Shown here one piece after another: positions 32,734 through 43,446 of a DNA stretch of 64,000 bases. Within the stretch, counting starts at the first letter, position 1; each line of letters begins with the position of its first letter. The position numbers and the translations under genes are program-made. Source of the stretch: Isochrysis galbana (taxonomy: Eukaryota; Haptophyta; Isochrysidales; Isochrysidaceae); NCBI GenBank assembly GCA_018136815.1, contig CM030938.1:5488638-5552637 (forward strand), read 5' to 3'. The notes under the pieces were generated by a model that was not told the DNA's origin, did not search any database, and saw only the letters and a list, made by a program, of their open reading frames with translations.

Positions 32734-32982
32734 GTTTTATCTAGCCGACGTTTATGACAAAAAAATAACTGGCACCGAATGAAGGCAAGGCGCCTTCACC
32801 CGATTGGCACCCACAGCAGACACACCGGACATCAGACGCCCGGCGCCGGCGCAAAAGGAATAGGATGAAACCGGTAGCCCGGTGGCGAAGAAGGAAGGAG
32901 AGCGATAAGCCATCGGGGACCGGTACACACCGTCTGCCACTGGAAACCCACTTCACCCAGCCCCCAGGTAGAGCACGAGGGG

Positions 32983-33182
32983 ACGTGCCCCTAGATGGGA
33001 AATACGGTGCAGGGGCTTGCAAATACAGCCAAATACATATGTATTTGGCCTCCGGCCAAATACATTTCAAATACATTCGCGGCCTACAACCCAGGCCACG
33101 CTTCAAATACAGCCAAATACATATGTATTTGGTCTCTGGCCAAATACGGTAAATACGTATTTCCCATCTAGGGGCGGCACGT
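32983..33182. repeat. Fold-back (palindromic) element rich in CAAATAC
   Basis: The left arm acgtgcccctagatgggaaa and right arm tttcccatctaggggcggca are inverted. Inside are two copies of ccaaatacatatgtatttgg, itself a perfect 20-base palindrome, and several aaatac words. The whole could fold into a long hairpin, like a non-autonomous fold-back or MITE. There is no coding capacity. The flanks 32755-32982 and 33183-33458 hold nothing I can support. Confidence 0.75.
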
Positions 33183-33458
33183 CACGTGCCGCAAGGCAGG
33201 TGGAGGGGTGGTAAGGAGAGCGGGCGTGGCTGCAGGGAGGCTGTGCAGGGTCGCGCGCGCGGCGAGATTATTAAGAAGTTTTTTTTTTGCTGTGTTTGGA
33301 AACCTTCTGGCTGTGTTTCCCACCTAGGCCTAGGCCCCGCTTACTGACACAGGGGTTTAGCGGGAAGGGGCGCACAAGGCAAGGGGTTATCGAACAGGTG
33401 TTTGTTTACTGTAGATTGCGTCGGCGCGAGCGAGCGTCCGTCGCGGCGTCCGCGGCAC

Positions 33459-36400
33459 ATGGCGTCGTCCTCTGGTGGCCTCTCGTATTTCCTCTCTTCT
33501 GAGGTGGGCCTGCAGGTGAAGCTGTTGGTGGGCCAGCTGCATGGTTCAGTGCCAGCGATGCACGTGCGCCAGCCCGCACTCAGCTACGCTGCGTGGCTTG
33601 GTGAGGCATGTGGAGTGGCGGCGGACGACTTGAGAGTGAGCGCCAGCCTCATGGTGAGTCCTGCTCGGCCCCTCGCTCCACGTAGACGTGCCTGTCTCTC
33701 TCGCCCCCGCCTCCCCCCCCCCCTGTCCCCCCCCCCCCCCCCCCCCCACTCCTTCCCCATCTTCTCCTGAGAGTGAGTTCAAGCCTTACAGTGAGTGCTG
33801 CTCGGTCCCTTGCTCCACGTGGGCCTGCCCGACTCTCTGCCACAGGCTTCCTCCCCCTTCCCCCCCTGCCTCCCACCCACCCACGCACCCTCCTCTTGTT
33901 CACTTGAGAGTGAGCGCAAGACTCGTGGGTGAGTGCTCCATGATCTCTCGCTTCACGCGGGCCTGCGTGTCCCACCACCTACCCCCACCGCCACCCACTT
34001 CCCGTCCTCCGTCATATGAGTGTGAACGCAAAGACTGCGGCTGGTGTTGCGGGCCCGCTGGCCACGCCCCCCGCCCTCCCCCTCCCATGTGTGCACTAGC
34101 GAGACTTGCGGTCCTGGCGACGACCGCTTCCTGAGTCGTTATTTCGCGACTCCTTGCCACCTCTTCTTTTCGACCCTTCACGTTCAATCAAGCAGTATAG
34201 AGAACTGACCTCCTCTCACCCTGATGACCTTCCTTCAACGCCCTTCCCTCCCTTATTCATCCTCTCCTCCACGCGCTTTCCGACGTCTTCCTTTGCTCTT
34301 GTATTCCTCCACACGACCTTAGCTCTGTCCGATGCGCCCCTCCCCCCCCCCCCCCCCCTCTCCCCTCCCATCCCTCGCCCTGCCACATCCTCAATTACGA
34401 CAGCACACGGCCAGTGTGCCTTCGCGGCTGTACATAGGTGCACGGGCGTGCCCTTGGCCTTCCGGAACGTACCTTCTCCGCCGCCGGCTCCAAGTTGCGA
34501 TGGAACGAGTGGCTTACTTTCTCCGAGAAGTACTCTGACCTCTCCGCAGACGCAGCCATCGAGATTCGAGTGCACGGCTCTGCCGGTCCGCACTCAAGTG
34601 TGTTTGTTGGCTCAGCTGTCGCCCCTCTCTTTGATGAGCGGCAGCAGCTACAAGAGGGCGAAATCAAGCTGCGCTTCCAATTGGCGAAGGAGCATCTTGA
34701 AGCCATCGGCGCTGATGGAGCAGGGATGAGTTCGAGCAAGGATGAGGCGGAGATGGAACGGCTGGAGGTGATTGCGACTAGGCACGAGGCAAACCTCGGC
34801 TCGCGGTCGGACCTCGCGTGGCTTGACAGGCCGACGTACCAGCTGATCGAGGTGAGCTCAAGCGCGGCCAACGGCTGCCCGACTGCCGAGCGCTGATGCC
34901 AGCCTCGGGCCCGTGCTCACTCAGGCCCGTCAGCACGCCCTCGAGTCGCGACTTCCTCGCCACTTCCTCTCCATCCGACTGCCGACATTTGAGCACCCCG
35001 TACTGCTTCACGAGCCCTCTGCCGCCGTTCCCCTGCCACCCTTGCAGCCTGCTCTGCCACCCGCTCACCCCTCAGGCCGAAACCGTGGGGCCGCCTCCTT
35101 CGGCCAGACACCCCGCCAGTTGGCAAAGATAGCGGCAGCGGGCCGGGCGGTGGCGACTGCGACAGATATACCGGCGACGAGCGGCCGGTCGACCCCGCGC
35201 GGAGGGGAGGCTTCCAACGCCTACGCATTTGAGGATGGCTTGATGGAAGCGTCTGAGAGCGACAACTCGAAGCCAGAGTGGTGCACCGGTGCGAATGCAG
35301 GACTTGCGGTCGGTGTAGGTGGTAGCACTGCCGTGAGCAGCGCAGGCAACGGTGGGATGGCAAGCGCGCGTGCCGACTTGTCGTTAGGCGCGAATGCCCC
35401 GCTCTCCCTCTTTGATTCAGCATCCCTCTTCGTATTGGCCGATGGGGACCTCGGGAGGGACTCACCATCGCTCGCCCGCCATCACCGGTTGGCGCGCTCG
35501 TTGCTTTCGGCCGGGTTTGCACGCGAGCTGAAGCCCGATTCCGAAGAAAGACGCCGGCTCACTGCCTTGGTGGCGCTTCCGCCTACAACAAGATTACGAG
35601 AGGAGGAGAAGGAGCTTATTTGGAAGTTCAGGTGGGCGAGGTGGCCCTGACCGGGTGCAAGCTGCCTTGCTCGCAGGCACGCTGCCAATGTGTGGGCTCA
35701 GCTGCACCGCCGCTGGTGCACTCTCAATCGGCCCGTCAGCCATGTCGCTTCAGGTTCGCTCTTACTGACTCACCCCGCGCGTTGACCAAGCTACTCAAGT
35801 GTGTCGACTGGACAGACCCCCGCGAGTCGGCGCACGCGCGCCAGATCGCCGAGTCGTGGGCTCCTCCCGACATCGGCGATCTCCTGGAGCTACTCGGTCC
35901 GGCGTTTGTCTCCGCGCCGGCGTGGGTGCGACAATGCGCCGTGGATGCCCTCAAGGAGCGGGCGAGTGATGCTCAGCTTGTGGCCTACCTCCTACCTTTG
36001 GTCCAGGTGAGTGGCCCGGGGCGTCGGGGGCGTACAACATATCGCTGCACCCAGGGGTACCATGTATGAGGGGGATGCCTATCGTCGAGGACCCGCCCAC
36101 CCCGTACCCCGATTCAGGCTGTGCAGTATGAGAGGGTGCTACCTTTGCCACCTGAGGATGCTCCGCTTGCATCACTTTTGGTCGATCGCGCTATTGCGTC
36201 CGTAGAGGCACATTTCGCCGTCGTCGCGCCGCGACAACAATCGCCTAGGCGTGGCACTACCGCCCCGAGCAACTTCGGTGCCACAGGAACGAGCCAAGTG
36301 CCTGCTTTGGGCGAAGTTGGCACTTTCTTTGAGGGCGTGAAGGAGTCTCTATCCTCTGCCATGCGAGAAGGGATGGGCGGTGCTGTGGAAACTGCGCATT

Positions 36401-38963
36401 CCTCGGAGAGTGGAGGTGGCGGAGACAGCTCTGCCCCGACTGACACTGCGGGAGTTTGCAGCGAACTGGCTACGTCCTTCCATTGGTGAGTGGTGCTCGC
36501 ACACTCATTCAGGCACCGCTTGCTATTCGAGAAGGTTTGCTCTATGCGGCTGTTCAACACTTCGTCTCGTACCCATCTCATCCCCTACCGCCATCTCTGA
36601 CTTTGTCTAGGTACATGTCCCTCGAGTCCCGCGAGCCCCGCCATGCCGGTCATTTTGCGGCCATCCACGCGCATTTCCTGGCTCGCTTGGCACGCACACG
36701 TACGGGGGCGGAGATGCGGCGCACTCTCAAGCGGCAGGAGGCGCTAGTTGGGGCTCTTTCAGCGGCGGCACAGGTGCATGGCCCACGTTGCAGCGCCGAG
36801 CTTGAAGAATGAAAATTGCGGGATAGCTGCCATTTTGCTATTTGGGTTCCGGTCCGGGGAATTTTAGGTCATGCGGGCTAGTCTGTTGCTGTCGTCCCGT
36901 CCAGTGGACGTTCAGCCATCAATAGGGCGTGCGCGGTGCGCTGACATTGCGCGCCGCGACACTTGCCGACACCACGATAACTTACGATCGCGCCGTACTG
37001 ACGCGTCGTCGCACCTGGCTTCACTTTGTGCAGTCAGTCAAATCGAGTACGGAGTCCCGGCCAAAGAAGATTTCTCGCTTGCAGCACATGTTCGACGCGC
37101 CAATGGGCGGCCTAGCCCCGCTCCTTCGCCTCGACACTCCGTTGCGGATGCCGCTCGATCCGAACGCAGTCATCTTGGGCGCGTTGCCGCATGACTCGAC
37201 CGTTTTCAAGTCGGCGTTGTCACCAATATCGATTACTTTCCGCGCCCGTCCGTCGCCCCCGCCTACGCCTGCTGCTATGGCGGTGGATGAGCTCACGCAA
37301 ATTGATGGTGCCGCACGTACAACTGTCGACCAGCACCACGGCGATTTTGCACCGACCGTCCCCACCTATTCAGTCATCATTAAGACGGGCGACGATTTGC
37401 GACAGGTAGCACAATGGCTCTTTCGAGCGGGTTGCTCCCCACGTTGCGGTGCCCTTCCGCAGCGGAAAGAGAGATCGTTCTTCACTCTTGCTCGTTCGTG
37501 CCTGCACTTGTGTGCCCGGCGCGTCTAGTTGACCTTGCACAGCTGGATGATTCCTCGTGCGCATAGGACCAAATGGTGTTAGCCATGTTGCGGCTGATGG
37601 ACTCTCTCCTTCTGCAGCAAGGCCTCGATCTTGCCTTGACACCATACCGCGTACTTGCGACTGGACCATCGGAAGGCCTCGTTGAACGCGTGAAAGACTG
37701 TTTGCCACTAGCCGATATTCTCAAAGAGAAGCGAGGCGACATACGTCGCTATCTCGCGCAGTTCCATCCCAATCCTGCAGCTCAATATGGCATCGAGCCA
37801 GAGGTATATGCCCATTTATGAGGAGGTTGCACCTCCCCGTGAAGGCGTAGTGATTATGCCGCCAGCATCGTCACTCTGGGAAGGCGAACTGCCCAATCTT
37901 GCAACCAGACCCTAAAGACCTGCCACACCAGCTCTAGGGGCTCGCCTCGTGTTAGTTCAGCACCGTTTAATTCGCCTCAGGTGCTCGAGCGGTTTGTCAA
38001 GTCGTGTGCCGGCTATTGCGTTGCCATGTACGTAATGGGAGTTGGAGATCGTCACCTTGATAACCTAATGCTGCGTACCGACGGTGAGGCAGCACCGCAA
38101 TTTGCGCCATCGCATGGTGTTATTACTAGTGAATATCTCAGCTTACATGGACGAGCCGGGACGCATGGCGCGTTCAGTGAGCATTGCACCGACTAAGTAG
38201 AGCGAGGTCGTTGACAAGCTACTTGATCCATCTCCAATTCCTCGCAGGAAGTCTCTTTCACATTGATTTTGGGTACATTCTCGGGCGAGATCCAAAGCCC
38301 TTCCCCCCGCCTATGAAGCTGTGCAAGGAGATGGTGGAGGCGATGGGTGGAGCCGACTCCCGCCTATATGAGCGCTTTCGTTTGTTGTGCTGCGAAGCGT
38401 TCAACATTCTGCGGGCCTCGTCTAATCTCATTCTCAATCTTCTCATTTTGATGGTCGATGCCGGAGTAGCTGATCTGAAGGGGGAGCAAGATGTGCTCAA
38501 GGTGATGCCGCCATCGGGCTATGGCTAGGCTTGGGAAGTCGTGGCCGTTTATGGTCATGATGCCCGTGAGGATAGTAAAAAAGTCCTTCGGACATTGGAG
38601 TTCTGGAGGCAACGCAGCTCGCAGATCGCCTCGTACTGCGGTCGCGACGACTCCGAGCGTGGGGGTTGAGGGTAAACTCGTGGGGGTGTGGCCCAATCGG
38701 AATGTTGCCCCGAAATCTCTCAATCCCTCGATCACGCCGTCGCGTCGTTGGGAGCCGTTTGTCTGCTAGCATGGACGGCCTTTAATGATTGATCCCAGTG
38801 CCTTGTCATCTTCTTTGCATAGGTGGCTGAAAAACTTCGACTAGATCTCACCGATGAGGAAGCAGCCCTCTATTTTCAAGACTTAATTTCCGAGTCCGTG
38901 TCTTCGCTTTTCCCACAGATCAATGAGACAATACACAGATGGGCACAATACTGGAGGTCATAA
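33459..38963 (+). CDS. VPS34: Class III phosphatidylinositol 3-kinase (Vps34-type)
   Basis: I read eleven exons: 33459-33653, 34438-34851, 34925-35631, 35754-36006, 36118-36485, 36611-36773, 36926-37405, 37567-37803, 37981-38083, 38248-38501 and 38823-38963. All have GT-AG borders and matching phases (1,104 residues). The order is an N-terminal C2 domain ([40 protein letters not shown]), a helical PIK domain ([21 protein letters not shown]), and a kinase with [29 protein letters not shown], catalytic loop GVGDRHLDN, activation-loop [18 protein letters not shown] and the terminal HRWAQYWRS. These are the hallmarks of Vps34, which makes PI3P on endosomes and autophagic membranes with Vps15 and Beclin-type partners. 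The protein is longer than yeast or human Vps34 owing to Ser/Gly-rich insertions in exons 3 and 5. A degraded copy of the exon 9/intron 9 junction lies at 39248-39450. Confidence 0.93.
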
Positions 38964-38989
38964 GGACGTCGTAGGTATTCGGGTCGGTC

Positions 38990-39247
38990 AGCATCCGCCT
39001 CGTTGGCCGCTTCGGCGAGCGCGGCCATGTCAGCGCTCTCCACGGCGCGGGTCGAAGTTGGGCAGGTTGGTCGACCAGCGCGCGCCGCTGCCGCGCGCGC
39101 CGTTGACGAGCAACTTCGGCCGGAGCGGCACAAAGTGGGTGGACTCGACTGGCTGGCCGTCGTCCTCGAGGTACTCAAGCACCGCAGCGTCCTCGGGCCG
39201 AAAGAGCGCGCGCGCAACGGGGCCGAGCCACGTGAAGATGTAGCGGT
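38990..39247 (-). pseudogene. Type IIA DNA topoisomerase fragment, downstream part
   Basis: The minus strand reads RYIFTWLGPVARALFRPEDA, then AVLEYLEDDGQPVESTHFVP, LRPKLLVNGARGSGARWSTN and LPNFDPRR, then a stop. This matches the eukaryotic or large-DNA-virus topoisomerase II region following the catalytic core, where YIFT, LEYL-EDGQ-IEP, VPIIP-LVNG-GIGTGWST and P-YNPR are conserved. It has no start, no flanking exons and is cut off at both ends. It is contiguous with 39451-39590 apart from the Vps34-derived insert. Confidence 0.75.
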
Positions 39248-39450
39248 GACGGATATAGCGTTGCCATGCATGTAATGGGAGTCGGAGATCGCCACCTTGA
39301 TAACCTTATGCTGTGTACCGACGGGCAACTTTGTGCCGTCGCATGATGTATTTACTCGCAAACATCTCAGCTTGAACGGACGAGCCGGGACGCATGGCGC
39401 TTTCAGTGAGGACATGCACCGACTAAGTACAGCGAGGCCGTTGACAAGCG
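39248..39450 (+). pseudogene. Captured piece of Vps34 exon 9 and intron 9
   Basis: About 200 bp matches the Vps34 gene from gcgttgccatg in exon 9 (about 38017), through gagatcgccaccttgataac and gtaccgacgg, into intron 9 (gacgagccgggacgcatggc, then ccgttgacaagc near 38220), with substitutions and small deletions. Because intron sequence is included, the capture was at the DNA level and not through spliced RNA. It interrupts the topoisomerase fragment between its GQFGSRH and RYIFT motifs. Confidence 0.85.
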
Positions 39451-39590
39451 CTCCGCGGGCCACACGTGGCGCGAACCGAACTGGCCGTTTGGCCATAGCA
39501 GCGCCAAGTTGTTGGTGCCCAAGTGGTCCTGTGCAAGCCCGACGATGGCCTCCGCGATCGATGTTTCGCCGTGGCGGTACGCCGTCCCCA
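39451..39590 (-). pseudogene. Type IIA DNA topoisomerase fragment, upstream part
   Basis: The minus strand reads GTAYRHGETSIAEAIVGLAQ, then DHLGTNNLALLWPNGQFGSR, matching the topoisomerase II block YHHGE-SL-STIIGMAQ-FVGSNNINLL-PNGQFGTR. The sequence degrades after FGSRH and meets the Vps34-derived insert. Upstream it is fused directly to an ankyrin fragment at about 39590. Confidence 0.75.
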
Positions 39591-39790
39591 CTTCAGCACG
39601 TCAAGGTGGCCGCCTTGCGCCGCGCACCGGCAGGTGAGCTCGTCCCACGGGCAGCCGTGCTCGCGCACCCATCGCAGCACTTCTAGGTGGCCACCCTTCG
39701 CATTCGCCGCGCACCGGAAGTTGCGTTTGTCCCTCGGGCAGCTATGCTCGTGCGCCCACCGCAGCACGCCCAGGAAGTCGAAGTAGGGCG
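39591..39790 (-). pseudogene. Ankyrin-repeat fragment (LEVLRW-x-REHGCPW type)
   Basis: The minus strand reads VLRWAHEHSCPRDKRNFRCA, then GGHLEVLRWVREHGCPWDEL and GGHLDVLKW. This repeat style is common in algal, oomycete and giant-virus ankyrin proteins. After VLKWG the frame runs into the topoisomerase fragment. It has no start codon context or stop of its own. Confidence 0.7.
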
Positions 39791-39799
39791 GTCAAACAA

Positions 39800-40868
39800 G
39801 GCTTTTTAACTACTCATGGGGGGGGGAGGGGGGGGGGGGATTTTCTATCGTTCTCCAAAGCCCACGCTAAAGCTCCCAGGTGGTAGGGCGGTCAAAGAGG
39901 AGATTTGTAACTAGAAGTACTAGTAAGGGTTGGACTGCATTTTTCTTTCCGTGGCGCGATGAGGCGCCTTGCCTTCATTCGGTGCCAGTTTTTTTGGTGT
40001 AAGTGTAAACGTCGGCTAGATAAAACCCGTAACGAAACGCACAGACACTGAATACAAACACAAACACGATACTACGAGGCCTTAAGCCCCCCCCCCATTG
40101 TTCAGTGGGAGGAGTGTGTCATTGGATAAACGACGAGGGAGTCTCCCCGCTACACACCGCGATGCAAGCATCCTTGGACTCCTAGCCCAGAAGAAACCTT
40201 GCCTAGTCTGACTCTCCGAAGGAGACGAGGAAGAGTGTCCAAGTCGGTTGAGCAACTCGTGCTTCTTTGCAGGTACCGGAGGAGATACCGCGGAGGGGAG
40301 GTACCGGGGGGAGATACTGGAGGGTAGATGGGGAGATATACCGGAGGAGAGATATACCGGAGGGGGCTGCGCGCCCTTTCCGACCGGGTACCGAATGAAG
40401 GCAAACGACCTTGCCCAATATAAAATTTCCAAGGGGGGCCACCTGTCACCACGAAAATCTTCGCCAAGATATGATGCGATTCGACCCCCCTCGCCCCCTC
40501 CCGTCACGCGCGCTCACGCTTAACCCGTAAAGAATTTGCGGTAGCGCCCGCGGGGGAATCGGTTCCTTGACATCTAAGCTACATTTGACACTTGGCGCGT
40601 TGACGCGCCGTAATCTCTAAACACAGTGTGTACGGCATTGCATTCTAACTTGTTCCATAGCTTCGCCCACGTTGGGTTAGCTTGGGGCCCGGGTACGTCG
40701 GGCTCCCCCACATGGGTTGTGAGAGTATTCCTTCTCTACTGCTCTTTAGAGGCGTGAGTTTGAGCTTGCTTGTGTTGCTTATCGCTTGCTTCCAGAAACC
40801 TGGGAGTTTTCGAGTTTGCTCGTCCCTTTTATCCCGTCAGTCAGCTTGTTAATGGGTAGGAGCTGCAC
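39800..40868. repeat. Inverted copy of the R1/R2 repeat family and unassigned DNA
   Basis: From about 39957 to 40260 the plus strand carries the reverse complement of repeat R1 (words tagataaaacccgtaacgaa, gtgtcattggataaacgacg, cgcgatgcaagcatccttgg and gactctccgaaggagacgag), matching 59070-59310 and 49610-49785. A second shared block (gcgccctttccgaccgggta, then ttgcccaatataaaatttcc) is at about 40370-40440 and recurs at 59455-59495. The remainder to 40868 has no recognised gene. Confidence 0.7.
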
Positions 40869-41609
40869 GTGTACGATGACGGTAGGCACACCCGCATGCA
40901 TCACACGGCGGGCGCTCTAGGCTGGCATTGGTACTCGTCCAATGCACACGATAGCGACCCAGCTAGTGGGGTAGCCATTGCAATCCGTAAGGACGCGCAT
41001 AGGCTCGACCCAATACCGGAAACGTTTAGAGTGATTTTGAATGGGAGATGTGCTCTCATCAACGTTCGGATCGACGGGATCGTGCATGAGGTAGGCTCCC
41101 TGTACCTAAGTGCGAATCCCAATAAAAGATTCTCTCAACTTAACCTATTACGAAATAATTTGACTTTAGATGAGGAGACCCCGGCCATAATAGGAGGAGA
41201 TTTCAATTGCGTAGAGGACGTAGCAAGAGATACGAAGGGGACAGCCCAATCGAAATACACAAATGCCCATGGCCAAACTATGGCCAAACTAATGAGAAGC
41301 TTGGGCATGCGGGACATCCACAATGTTATACACAGTGAAATGAGAATGGGCCACACGAGGCTAGGTAACACGATACACACTCGCATAGACAAGATTTACG
41401 CTAGCGCGCGTCACGAAGCCGTAAGCTGGCAGAGAATTGGTCCAGCAACGGACTTATTCACAGGGATAACCAGCTCCGATCACCTCCCGCTAATAGGCAC
41501 GTTCGAAATAATAACCTTCAAAGCAAACAGAACATACGACCTACGTGCTAGCGCGACGTCGAATTTCAAGAAGATTTTTTTTTGCAGCCAATATCTGGGA
41601 ATAGAGTAA
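40869..41609 (+). pseudogene. LINE apurinic-type endonuclease domain, truncated at both ends
   Basis: About 245 codons of endonuclease/exonuclease/phosphatase domain: GVAIAIRKDA, VGSLYLSANPNKR, PAIIGGDFNCVEDVARD, GHTRLGNTIHTRIDKIYASA and ITSSDHLPLIGTF. GGDFN, RIDKIY and SSDHLPL are the classical metal-binding and catalytic motifs that nick target DNA in LINE retrotransposition. The N-terminal asparagine/QE part is missing (an in-frame TAG precedes 40869) and no reverse transcriptase follows. It is intact internally but only a fragment, and may belong to the same family as the LINE tail at 30542-31490. Confidence 0.85.
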
Positions 41610-43446
41610 ATGAGAAAGTTGGCCACTTTCGTTTTTCCATGTATAGACGGGGTGCTCGTGATCGGAGCGTATACGGCGGCCTGTTTTTCTATTTTGTGCT
41701 CTGTAGGGAAGATTGATGGTTGTGAAGTGCCCTCCCATGATGGGTGCACTGATGGTAGAGGTTTCCACCATGAGGAGGGCAGCAGAGCTGCCCTCCCACA
41801 TGAGGTGCTCTTGGGGTGGGAGGGTTTCCCACTGTTGGAGGGGGTCTCAAAGACCCCCTGCATGCTACGCAGAGCCATGGTGGCAACCTGTTCGGTGCCA
41901 GTGCTCGCCACCCCGCGCGCCTGCGCGGGTGTGGTTTGGATGGGTTGGATGGGCTCTGAGAGGGCTTTCTGACGAGCCGCCTCGGGCGGCATGGGGCGTC
42001 CCAGGTGGGGCGCGGTGGCGAGGGTCGCCTGGGGCTCGGGAGCGGTCGCGGCACGCTCCATAGTTCAAACTATAACAATAGTTTTTTTGATCACCCCACA
42101 AGGGGAGGAGGGAGGGGTCAACAACACTCCCATGACCCCATGAGGGAGAAGAGAATGTGAAGAAGGGAGGCATGGTCCGGTGAACGGAACGAGTCGACGA
42201 ATCGAGATCAGCTTGAGCAAGATGGTGCCCAAGGAGGCCACCCTCTTGGGTGGGAGGGGTAGTCCAAAGAGGACTGAACTCATTGAGGCTGAAGGAGGGG
42301 CCATGTGGAGCCACCTCCCCTCCCCCCTCACCTTGCATTGTCAAACAGTCATGAGCGACTGTTGACGCAAGGCGAGGATGCTGCCCAAAAATCTGCACCG
42401 AGCGCGCGGAATGCGCTCGTTGCTCGAAATTTTTGGCAGGAAAGGCGGATCCAGTGAGATCCAGCCCATTGGGGCCCAAGGGGAGGCCATGGGCCATCTT
42501 CCTTGTCCCCTCCACACCACAAGCCATCGGTTCACCAAGGGGGGTGAGCGAGGCGAGGGGGGAGATGAGGTCCGAGTGCTCCGCATAGAAGCGAGAGCGC
42601 GCCGGATGACCGCGGGCAGGTGGGCAGGATCCATGGGGACCCACCCAGTCCCGTGCAGCAGCTCCATATCGCGGTGGCGCCCACGCGGCGACCATCGCGG
42701 CTCGGGCGAGGCAGAGTAGCGTCGCCGATCGCATCGCCAGCTCAATCTCATAAGATAAGATCCACCAGCAATCGCACACACGCACATTCACGGTAACGCG
42801 CGCGACACTTAGAGTAACACAGTAGCACGCGCTTGACAACTACGTGCAGTGAAATGAGAGAACGGCGGGAGGAAAGGCCCGCGGGGGGAACTGTAGAAAG
42901 ACCCGCGGGGGGAACTGTAATACCCCCGGGGTAAACTGCAGGACTCCCACGCAAGGGGATTATAAGAGTACGGGAAGAGTAGAAGGGTGGATACATCCTT
43001 TGGGTATATCCACAATGGATAATGGATGTATCCATGATACATTTCAAGGCGTTTTCCACCCCCCCGAACCGCCCAGATCGCTTCGCGCGCTCCGCGCGCG
43101 ACCCCCCCTGTACCAAATAACCACACCGTGCAAATACCGACCCCTCCCCTCCCCCCGAACTGAAAACGACACCCTAAAATTGGCCCAAGACCGACCCCCC
43201 CTGCGTTTTTTTTTAAATCGTGGACTTGTACTAGAGACTACATGACTCACCCTCGTCTCGCCTCTCTCTCGCTCTGCCTTGTCCTCCCTTCTTCTCTTCT
43301 CTCTCACTCTCTGAATACAATACTCTATTGTATCTCTATCCTCGCCCTCCCCCCCCCCCCTTATTCCTCCCTTCCACTCCCTTCCCCCCGCCACCGCCCC
43401 CCTCTCCCCCCCCCCCTCTCTCTCACGGTGGCGGCGCAGGTGCGCG
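41610..43446. other. Intergenic with short dispersed repeats
   Basis: At about 42060-42160 lies a short repeat module (aaactataacaatagtttt next to caccccacaaggggagga). Related modules are at about 46570, 47165 and 60300. At 42880-42935 are three copies of a c(c)gcggggggaactgta-like unit, and 42990-43045 has inverted ggatacatcc/ggatgtatcc words. From 43240 the DNA is CT-rich and is probably the leader of the DHHC gene. No gene is supported before 43447. Confidence 0.5.
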
